From assembly GCA_027493625.1 (NCBI GenBank), contig JAOSKM010000002.1:310001-374000 (forward strand): a stretch of 64,000 nt of DNA. Direction: 5' to 3'. Origin of the DNA: Planctomycetota bacterium. GTDB lineage: Bacteria; Planctomycetota; UBA8742; UBA2392. The translations under genes and the position numbers were made by a program. The notes under the pieces are model-generated. The model was not told the DNA's origin and searched no databases. It saw only the letters and a program-made list of their open reading frames with translations. This document shows, piece by piece, positions 54,495 to 61,444 of the stretch. The number at the start of each line of letters is the position of its first letter. Position 1 is the stretch's first letter.

Positions 54495-54587
54495 GGCCAC
54501 AAAAACACGAAAGCACAAAAGGTACTGCCACAAAACACAGAGACTTTTTCGTGTGCCTTTCTTTTGTGCTTTTGTGTTTTTGTGGCC
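54495..54587. repeat. Long inverted repeat of CACAAAAG-type words
   Basis: Arms of 27 bases (54,495-54,521 and 54,561-54,587) match at 26 of 27 positions and flank a 39-base loop. The arms are A-rich on plus (GGCCACAAAAACAC...) in a GC-rich genome. It does not code and would form a strong stem in RNA or single-stranded DNA. Confidence 0.85.
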
Positions 54588-54630
54588 CATCTGAAGTTTG
54601 CAGCGGGACAAGCGTTCGAGCTCGCGAGAG

Positions 54631-55347
54631 TCACCGCAAGCGGCCGAAGCCGTGTGAGCCCCGTAGACTCCAGACCGCGCGGCCCTTTACACTCTTGCTC
54701 TCCACCGCGCCGAAGTGCCGGCTGTCGCGGCTGTCGGGTGGATTGTCGCCCAGGAAGAAGTATTCGCCCTCGCCAAGCTGTTTCGGTCCGCTGTAGAAGC
54801 GCGCGTAGGCCGGGCGCGTCTCGTTCCAGCTGTCCGGCGCGCTGCCGTCGCGCGGGTAGACCTCGATCTCGTTGGCGAACACACGGCCGTAGCGCACGTC
54901 AACGCTTTCGCCCGGCATGCCCACCAGGCGCTTGATCAGCGGGTTGTGTTCTTCGCCCTCGACCTCGAGCACGAAGATGCCGTAGCGCTGGTCGGGCTGC
55001 GCGCGCAGGTCGATCAGCAGCACGTCGCCGGGCTGCAGCGTGGGCAGCATGGAGTCGCCCTCCACCTTCACGGCCCGGAAGTTGACCAGCAGGGTGATCA
55101 GCAGCACCGGCACCGCCACGGCAAAGGTGTAGGGAAGGCCCAGCCACGCGCGCCTGGGCTTCAGTAACGGCAGAAGCGCGGTCCCCAGCAGCCACACCAC
55201 GAAGAAGATGGTCAGGCCCGGCAGCGGTGGCAGCACTTCAGCCTTGATAAGCGTGCCGGTGACCAGCGGCGTCAGTATCGCGGGCGCCGCAGCCAGGATG
55301 GTGGCATTGCGGCGTGTGCGCGACTGCTCGGCTGCGGGCTCGGTCAT
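54631..55347 (-). CDS. lepB: Signal peptidase I
   Basis: A 238-residue membrane protease removing signal peptides. It has three hydrophobic helices near residues 15, 42 and 72 (e.g. IFFVVWLLGTALLPL, FAVAVPVLLITLLVNF). The catalytic Ser is in GDSMLPTLQPGDVLLID near residue 98, and the Lys general base in NPLIKRLVGMPGESVDV near residue 140. The box-E motif is FFLGDNPPDSRDSRHFG near residue 203. All four conserved boxes are present. Three membrane helices instead of one or two at the N-terminus is a known variation. It is divergent from gatC (56 bases). Useful for exporting the many secreted proteins around it. Confidence 0.93.
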   Translation of the reverse strand: MTEPAAEQSRTRRNATILAAAPAILTPLVTGTLIKAEVLPPLPGLTIFFVVWLLGTALLPLLKPRRAWLGLPYTFAVAVPVLLITLLVNFRAVKVEGDSMLPTLQPGDVLLIDLRAQPDQRYGIFVLEVEGEEHNPLIKRLVGMPGESVDVRYGRVFANEIEVYPRDGSAPDSWNETRPAYARFYSGPKQLGEGEYFFLGDNPPDSRDSRHFGAVESKSVKGRAVWSLRGSHGFGRLR

Positions 55348-55403
55348 GGGTTCATTATGCCCTCCGGTTGCCCGTTGCGCGCCTGCCCGCTACAACGGGG
55401 CCC

Positions 55404-55685
55404 ATGGATGAGCAGACCGTCAGGCACGTGGCCAAGCTGGCGCGCCTCAAGCTGAGCGACGCGGAAATCGCCCGTTTCGCGGGCGAGATGTCGGCCATCA
55501 CCGGCTACATCGCGCAGCTGGCCAAGGCCGACGTCGCGCACGTGGAGGCCACGGTGCACCCGGTGGCGGACCGCAACCTGTGGCGGGCCGACGAGGTACA
55601 GCCCAGCTTCAAGCGCGAAGAAGCAGCCGCCAACGCGCCGGAAAGCGAGCAAAGCTTCTTCAAAGTGCCGCCGGTGATCGAGTGA
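55404..55685 (+). CDS. gatC: Asp-tRNA(Asn)/Glu-tRNA(Gln) amidotransferase subunit C
   Basis: A 93-residue protein starting MDEQTVRHVAKLARLKLSDA, matching GatC: VRHVAKLARLKLS, then a helix GEMSAITGYIAQLAKADV, VEATVHPV, and a tail with FFKVPPVIE. It stabilises GatA and GatB in the complex converting misacylated Glu-tRNA(Gln) or Asp-tRNA(Asn). The start is fixed by the family; the ribosome-binding site is weak. It is followed by gatA at 182 bases, with a large palindrome between them. gatB is not in the window. Confidence 0.94.
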   Translation: MDEQTVRHVAKLARLKLSDAEIARFAGEMSAITGYIAQLAKADVAHVEATVHPVADRNLWRADEVQPSFKREEAAANAPESEQSFFKVPPVIE

Positions 55686-55867
55686 TGAACCACGAAAACA
55701 CGAAAGGACTTGCTCGCTGCGCTCGCATGGGTTTTTAACGCGAAGAAGCGAAGGGAGCGAAGATCGCGAAGCATCATCCGTGCACCAGAAGGCTCTTCGC
55801 GTACTTCGCCCCCTTCGCGCCTTCGCGTGAATCAAGGGTGCGAGCGCATAGCGCGAGCAAGTGATAC
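55686..55867. repeat. Nested imperfect palindrome between gatC and gatA
   Basis: Outer arms ACTTGCTCGC...GCGCTCGCA (55,708-55,727) and its complement with a 4-base insert (55,839-55,862). Inner 33-base arms built of CGAAG words (55,739-55,771 and 55,795-55,827) match at about 28 of 33 positions around a 23-base loop. The flank begins with CACGAAAACACGAAAGG. Non-coding; may influence gatA expression. Confidence 0.85.
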
Positions 55868-57319
55868 ATGGAAGAGTTGCTCAACATCGATGCTACCGAA
55901 GCAGCCCGCCTGGTGCGCGAGCGTGAGACCACGGCCGAGGCGCTGACCGCCCTGGTGCTGGAACACGCCGGGAAAACCGAGCCCAGGGTCGGCGCCTACC
56001 TGCGCCTCGATGTTGACGGCGCCCTCGAGCAGGCCCGCGCCGTTGACGCCGGCAAGGTTTCCGGCCCCTTGGCCGGCGTGCCGGTCGCGATCAAGGACAA
56101 CATCCACGTGAAGGGGCAGCCCACCACCTGCGCCTCGCGCATCCTTCAGGGCTTCACGGCGCCCTACGACGCCACCGTGGTGCAGCGCCTGCGGCAGGCC
56201 GGCGCGGTGATCGTCGGCAAGACCAACCTCGACGAATTCGCCATGGGCAGCAGTTGCGAAAACAGCGCCCTGCAGCAGACTCACAACCCCTGGGACGTCA
56301 GCCGCGTGCCCGGCGGCTCGTCGGGCGGCTCGGCGGCCTGTGTCGCCGCGCGCAGCGCCTTTATCAGCCTGGGCAGCGACACCGGCGGCAGCATCCGCCT
56401 GCCCGCCAGCTTCTGCGGCCTGGTCGGTTACAAGCCCAGCTACGGCCGTGTTTCGCGCTACGGCGTGGTGGCGTTCGCCAGCAGCCTGGACCAGATCGGC
56501 CCGTTCACGCGTACCGTGCGCGACGCCGCCCTGAGCCTGAAGGTCATGGCCGGGCGCGACCCCATGGACAGCACCACGCCTGAGCGCGAAGTCCCCGACT
56601 ACCCGGCGCTGCTGAAAGACCACCTCAAGGGCAAGCGCGTCGGCGTAGTGCGCAGCTATCTCGATGAGATGCCCAACCGCGAAGTGGCCGGCGCCGTGCA
56701 GCGCGCGATCGACCACATGCAGGCCCTGGGCGCCAGCATCGTTGACGTCGAGCTGCCCCACGCCGAATACGGCATCGCCGTCTATTACGTGGTCGCCAGC
56801 GCCGAGGCCTCCAGCAACCTGTCGCGCTTCGATGGCGTGCGTTACGGCCTGCGCAAGCCCGCCGACAACCTGCTCGGCATGTACGAGCAGAGCCGCGGCG
56901 AGGGCTTCGGCTCCGAGGTCAAGCGCCGCATCATGCTGGGGACATATGCCCTGTCGGCCGGGCATTACGAAGAGTTCTACGGCCGCGCGGGCAAGGTGCG
57001 CACGCTGATCAAGCGCGACTTCGACAGCGCCTTTGAGAAGTGCGACCTGATCGCCGGCCCGTGCGCGCCGTTCCCGGCGTTCAAGGCGGGCGAGAAGTCC
57101 GACCCGCTGAGCATGTACCTGTGTGACGTGTTCACCATCCCGGCCAGCCTGGCCGGCCTGTGCGCGCTGAGCCTGCCCGTGGGCTTCGACGCGGCCGGCC
57201 TGCCGATCGGCATGCACCTGCAGGCGGCGGCCTACGATGACGCCGGGTTGCTGTCGGCCGCGCACGCCCTCGAGGGTGTGCTGAAGCCGGAAGTGGACCG
57301 GGTGCCCGCAATCGCATAG
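55868..57319 (+). CDS. gatA: Asp-tRNA(Asn)/Glu-tRNA(Gln) amidotransferase subunit A
   Basis: A 483-residue amidase making ammonia from glutamine for the GatCAB complex. It has the amidase-signature triad: Lys in VAIKDNIHVKG near residue 76, cis-Ser and Ser nucleophile region in GGSSGGSAACVA and GSDTGGSIRLPA near residues 150-175. Other features: TTCASRILQGF, TNLDEFAMGS, GYKPSYGRVSRYG, and SLPVGFD near residue 437. Length is standard (~480). The start MEELLNIDATEAARLV fits the family. It follows gatC with a palindromic element between, and precedes a coiled-coil gene by 20 bases. Confidence 0.96.
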   Translation: MEELLNIDATEAARLVRERETTAEALTALVLEHAGKTEPRVGAYLRLDVDGALEQARAVDAGKVSGPLAGVPVAIKDNIHVKGQPTTCASRILQGFTAPYDATVVQRLRQAGAVIVGKTNLDEFAMGSSCENSALQQTHNPWDVSRVPGGSSGGSAACVAARSAFISLGSDTGGSIRLPASFCGLVGYKPSYGRVSRYGVVAFASSLDQIGPFTRTVRDAALSLKVMAGRDPMDSTTPEREVPDYPALLKDHLKGKRVGVVRSYLDEMPNREVAGAVQRAIDHMQALGASIVDVELPHAEYGIAVYYVVASAEASSNLSRFDGVRYGLRKPADNLLGMYEQSRGEGFGSEVKRRIMLGTYALSAGHYEEFYGRAGKVRTLIKRDFDSAFEKCDLIAGPCAPFPAFKAGEKSDPLSMYLCDVFTIPASLAGLCALSLPVGFDAAGLPIGMHLQAAAYDDAGLLSAAHALEGVLKPEVDRVPAIA

Positions 57320-57339
57320 AATCCACCAATCGGTGGAAC

Positions 57340-59058
57340 ATGAACGCATCCGGACCCGGCAACTCACCGCTTATGGACGAGGATTCCTTTGCCGACCCCG
57401 AAATGGGCTTCGGCGAGGAAGAACTGACCATGGAGCCGCTGCAGCCGGTCGTGCATGATGTGAAGATCGCGGTAGAGGCCGAGCCTGCCACCCTGGCCAG
57501 CGACGCAAACGTGCCCCTTGATGTCGAGCCGGACCCGGAGCTGGGCTCGGCGGTGGATTTCACCGACCAGGCCCCTGAGCTGGCCGCTGCTGACAGCAAG
57601 CCCGAAATCGACGCCCGAGACACGCAGGACGAGCTGCAGCTGGAGCTGCAGAGCCTGCGCGCCGAGATCCTGGGTCTGAAGGATGAACGGGCCGGGCTGT
57701 TCGAGAAGGCCCGCGAACTGCAGGAGCAACTGGAGGCCGCCGCCCCGGCCGGCGAGCTGAGCCGTCTGCAGGGCCAGCTCAATGAGGCAAAGAAACACCA
57801 CGACGAGGCAGAACAGGAAAACCAGCGGCTGAAGGCCGAACTGGCAGCGGCGCAGGAGAAGATCGAACGCCTGGAGCTCGATTCGGCCATGTCGGCGGCG
57901 GAGATTCCCGACGACACGAAGCGTGAACTCGACCTGATGGATGCACAGATCAAGGCGCTGCAGACCGAGAACACCCAGCTGAAGGAAGCACTGAAGGAAG
58001 CCCAGGGTGCGGAAAGCCGCACCGAGCACGCCCACGACGAGCTGAACCGCCGGGTGAACGAACTCGAGTCCGAGGTGAAGGGCCTGCACGAACAGCTGAC
58101 CCAGGGCGCAAAGAAACTCGAAGAGCGCATCCAGGAGAATGAGGCGCTCGGGCGCGAACTGGCGGTGGCGAAGAAGGAGCTGGCCGACAACCGCGACGCC
58201 GCCGACGAAGTCGAACGCAAGGCTCGCGAGCTGGACGACCGCCGCGCCGAGTTGGATGCCGTGACGCAGGCGCTGGCCGAGGCCAAGGCCGAGATCGAGC
58301 GCCTGGCACCCATGGAGGCCGAGGTCAAGCGGGTCGAGAACCTCGAGGACCGCATCACCGACCTGCAGGAAGCGCTGGTCGCCAAGGAGAAGGAACTCGC
58401 CGAGGTGCAGGAAAAGCTCGACAGCGAGGCTGCCCGCAGCTACCGCCTGGCGCAGCGGCGCATCCCGGCGCTCAACGCCGAGCTCGAGCAGGCCCAGGAG
58501 GCCCAGCGCGATCTGGAGCGCAAACTGCAGAAAGCCGAGCTGAAGGCCAACACTTTCGAGGAGCAGGCCAAAGAGCTCGAGAACAAGCTGGCCGACATGC
58601 AGCGCGCCCTGCAGGGCGCCAAGGCCCGCGCCCAGGACACCGCCATCGTGCAGGCCGGAGACGTGGACGCCCGCCAGCTGGTGGGCGACGAAGTGCGCCG
58701 CCTCAGCAACCGCCTGCGCGACGTCGAAGAAGAGCGCGCCCGGCTGTTCGACACCCTGCGCAAGCTGGGCGACGCCCACAAGGCTGAGCTGGAGCTGCAC
58801 AGCGGGCGCGCCGAGAAACTGGAGCTGGAGGCCGACCAGCGCTACGAAAACCTGCTCAAGCAGCGCACCCAGATGCGGGTGCTGCGCGAGCGCATAAGCG
58901 GCATGCTGAAACTGGCCGAAGACCTGAACGCCACGGTGTCAGGGCAGCGCCAGCCATTGCTTGAAGCATTGCGCAAACTGGCCGACGTGCCCCCGACACA
59001 AACTAGCCGGGCGTACCGCTGCTTGACCCTTTGCGGGGCTAGCCCTATAAGCGGTTGA
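57340..59058 (+). CDS. Long coiled-coil protein of unknown function
   Basis: A 572-residue acidic protein. Residues 1-85 are low-complexity and acidic (FADPEMGFGEEELTMEPLQP). From ~90 to 560 nearly all is heptad-type coiled coil, e.g. LQLELQSLRAEILGLKDERA, ELEAQLEAA-like stretches, KELADNRDAADEVERKAREL, RNLEDRITDLQEALVAKEKE. The end (SRAYRCLTLCGASPISG) looks unlike the rest and may be a short tail. No membrane helix or signal is seen, so it may be a cytoskeletal or scaffold-like protein. It starts 20 bases after gatA with GGTGG as ribosome site. Function cannot be named. Confidence 0.75.
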   Translation: MNASGPGNSPLMDEDSFADPEMGFGEEELTMEPLQPVVHDVKIAVEAEPATLASDANVPLDVEPDPELGSAVDFTDQAPELAAADSKPEIDARDTQDELQLELQSLRAEILGLKDERAGLFEKARELQEQLEAAAPAGELSRLQGQLNEAKKHHDEAEQENQRLKAELAAAQEKIERLELDSAMSAAEIPDDTKRELDLMDAQIKALQTENTQLKEALKEAQGAESRTEHAHDELNRRVNELESEVKGLHEQLTQGAKKLEERIQENEALGRELAVAKKELADNRDAADEVERKARELDDRRAELDAVTQALAEAKAEIERLAPMEAEVKRVENLEDRITDLQEALVAKEKELAEVQEKLDSEAARSYRLAQRRIPALNAELEQAQEAQRDLERKLQKAELKANTFEEQAKELENKLADMQRALQGAKARAQDTAIVQAGDVDARQLVGDEVRRLSNRLRDVEEERARLFDTLRKLGDAHKAELELHSGRAEKLELEADQRYENLLKQRTQMRVLRERISGMLKLAEDLNATVSGQRQPLLEALRKLADVPPTQTSRAYRCLTLCGASPISG

Positions 59059-59121
59059 GCGTCGACCTCAAAGTCGGCGCTGATTTTTTCGCTCCGTCGG
59101 ATTTCGAGAAAGCGTCCCGCC

Positions 59122-61377
59122 ATGGTAACCAGCCTGAATAAAGAGACCGCGCGCATTACCGAACTGATCAAGAAGGAACAACTGGGCGAAGTGGAAAGCG
59201 TCTGGGCGGAGGCGCTGGCAAAGGCGCCCACCGAGATCGACACCTTCCTCTCGCTGGCGGAGAAGCTGACCCGCGCGGGCCACGGCGAGAAGGCCGGCAA
59301 CCTGCTCGAGATGGCGGTCAACAAGCTGGACGAAATGGGCGAGTACGGAAAAGCCGCCTCGGTGCTGGGCGAGCTGGCCCGCGTGGCGCCGCGCAACCAG
59401 AACCAGAAGGCGCTGGCCGACAAGGTATTCAGCAACGCCTACGGAGACCTGGCGGGCTTTGACAAGTGCGTCGAGCGCGCCGAGGCCGCGGCGGGCGGCA
59501 GCGAGAACCGCTATGTGCGCGAGCTGTGGAATCAGCTGATGTTCCAGCCGGGCGACTGGGTGTTCCACGACGCGGGCTGGGGGCTTGGTGAGGTGCAGGA
59601 GATCGACGCCGAAAACGGCGAGCTCAAGATCAGCTTCGCCAGCAAGGAAGACCACAAGGTCAAGCTGGGCGCCGCCGCCAAGTTCTTCCGCAAGCTGCCC
59701 CAGGACGACATCATGGTGCAGCGCGCCGCCCACATGGACGAGCTCAAGCAGCGCTGCAAGGACGACCCCGTCGCCGTGATCCTCACGGTGCTCAAGGCCC
59801 ACAACAACAAGAGCAACCTGAAGCGCATCAAGGCCGAGCTGGTGCCGGCCGTCATCGATTCCAAGAGCTGGTCGAAGTGGTGGACCGGCGTGCGCAAGGA
59901 GCTGGCCCAGCACCAGTACATCAAGCTCGGCACCGGCACCAACCCCAGCATCGACCGGCTGGTGACGGCCATGACGCTCGAGGACGAAACCCGCGAGCGC
60001 TTCGACAACGCGGTGCGACTTACCCAGAAACTCGAGTTGCTGCGCCGCTACCTGCGCGACTCCGAGAAGGGCGAGGCGCGCAAGAACCTGCTGCAGCACG
60101 TGGCGAACGAGCTCAAGAACATCGCGCACCGCGACGCGCCCCTGGACGACCGCCCCCGCAACGGCGGCAGCCTGGCGGGTGAGCGCATCCTGATCGCGTT
60201 CCTGGTCGATGACCTGAAGAAGGCCGAGCCGGAAGTCGAGATCGACCTCGGCTACGAGGTCGATGACCTGGTGCGCAACGGCGCCGACCTGCTCAACCGT
60301 ATCGAGGAAGTCCGCGACTCCGAGTACCAGATGCGCGCCCTGGAGCGCCACGCGAGGCTGAACGAGGGCGGCTGGGCTGATACCTTCAGCAAGGCGTTCC
60401 TGCGCGACACCGCCAGCCTGTGGGACGGCATCGCCCGCCGCATGCTGGAAGCCGGGCATCACGAGGCGCTGCGCGAATCCATCGAGACCGTGAACGCCGA
60501 GGGCGAGCAGTACCCGCTGCAGACGCTGTGGGTCTCGCGACGCGGCATCCTGGGCGCCGACCTGCCCGAGGGCCTGCTGGCCGTGCCCGCCAACGAGCTG
60601 TTCAGCAAGCTGCTGTGGACCATCAACAAGGTGCTCACCCGCATCGAGCGCGGCGAGACGCAGTTGAAGGAAACGCTGGCCAGCCTGCGCGCCGCAATGA
60701 CCGAGCGCAACTCGCGCCTGCTCACCACCGCGCTGGACGGTCTGGAGGAAGACCGCGCCGCCCACCTGCTGCACGAGGTCGAGCGCTGCCGCGGCCTTTC
60801 CGACATCCACCAGTCCAGCCTGCGTGAGCAGATCCTGCGCAACTTCCCCACACTGCAGGCCCGCGCGTCGCTGGCCACCGTGGAAGTGCACGAGGAAGAG
60901 TACGGCGGCGAAATCCTCGCCACCGAGCGCGGCCTGCGCAAGCGCCAGGGCGAACTCAAGCGCATCCAGGAAGAGGAGCTGCCGGACGTCGCCAAGCAGA
61001 TCGGCGAGGCGTTGGCCATGGGCGACATCAGCGAAAACGCCGAGCTGGACGCCGCCCGCGAGCGCGAAAGCCGCCTCAAGGAAGCCGCCAAGGAAATCAT
61101 GGAAGAGCTCAAGCGCGTCCGCGTCGTCGACCCCGCCGAGGTGGACGCCGGCGTGGCGGGCTTCGGCACCAAGGTCACCCTCAAGCGCGAGGACGGCAAG
61201 ACCAAGATCTACACCATCCTCGGCCGCTACGAGGCCGACCACGAACGCTTCATCATCAGCAACGAGAGCCCCATCGCCCAGGGCATCGTGGGCAAGAAGC
61301 CCGGCGAGAAGGCCACCGTGGAGACGCCGGAAGGCGCGGTGCAGTACGACGTGATCAGCGTCGAGCGCGCCGAGTAA
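59122..61377 (+). CDS. GreA-type transcription elongation factor with long N-terminal extension
   Basis: A 751-residue protein. The last ~155 residues are GreA: the coiled-coil finger TERGLRKRQGELKRIQEEEL ... MGDISENAELDAARE, a linker RVVDPAEVDAG, and the C-terminal FKBP-like domain with VTLKREDGKT, YTILGRYEADHERFIISNES, PIAQGIVGKKPGEKATVE. It would rescue backtracked RNA polymerase. The first ~590 residues are helical, with FQPGDWVFHDAGWGLGEVQE near residue 145. Ordinary GreA is ~158 residues; a similar long form (~715 residues) is known in Chlamydia, so this is consistent with PVC-group ancestry. Start at 59,122 has a weak ribosome-binding site. A strong terminator follows. Confidence 0.88.
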   Translation: MVTSLNKETARITELIKKEQLGEVESVWAEALAKAPTEIDTFLSLAEKLTRAGHGEKAGNLLEMAVNKLDEMGEYGKAASVLGELARVAPRNQNQKALADKVFSNAYGDLAGFDKCVERAEAAAGGSENRYVRELWNQLMFQPGDWVFHDAGWGLGEVQEIDAENGELKISFASKEDHKVKLGAAAKFFRKLPQDDIMVQRAAHMDELKQRCKDDPVAVILTVLKAHNNKSNLKRIKAELVPAVIDSKSWSKWWTGVRKELAQHQYIKLGTGTNPSIDRLVTAMTLEDETRERFDNAVRLTQKLELLRRYLRDSEKGEARKNLLQHVANELKNIAHRDAPLDDRPRNGGSLAGERILIAFLVDDLKKAEPEVEIDLGYEVDDLVRNGADLLNRIEEVRDSEYQMRALERHARLNEGGWADTFSKAFLRDTASLWDGIARRMLEAGHHEALRESIETVNAEGEQYPLQTLWVSRRGILGADLPEGLLAVPANELFSKLLWTINKVLTRIERGETQLKETLASLRAAMTERNSRLLTTALDGLEEDRAAHLLHEVERCRGLSDIHQSSLREQILRNFPTLQARASLATVEVHEEEYGGEILATERGLRKRQGELKRIQEEELPDVAKQIGEALAMGDISENAELDAARERESRLKEAAKEIMEELKRVRVVDPAEVDAGVAGFGTKVTLKREDGKTKIYTILGRYEADHERFIISNESPIAQGIVGKKPGEKATVETPEGAVQYDVISVERAE

Positions 61378-61396
61378 GCGGCAACGCGGCAAAACC

Positions 61397-61431
61397 AAAG
61401 CCCGGGGCGCATGCCCCGGGCTTTTTCGTTT
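61397..61431 (+). terminator. Bidirectional intrinsic terminator between convergent genes
   Basis: AAAGCCCGGGGC pairs perfectly with GCCCCGGGCTTT around GCAT (61,397-61,424), then TTCGTTT. A-rich sequence precedes it, so it can serve both the GreA-like gene and the minus-strand gene ending at 61,445. Confidence 0.9.
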
Positions 61432-61444
61432 CGGCGTTGCGAAG

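Noticed and set aside
59068-61398. 776-residue open frame opposite the GreA-like gene
   Set aside because: Antisense shadow with Leu/His/Val-rich composition; the plus-strand GreA motifs are decisive.
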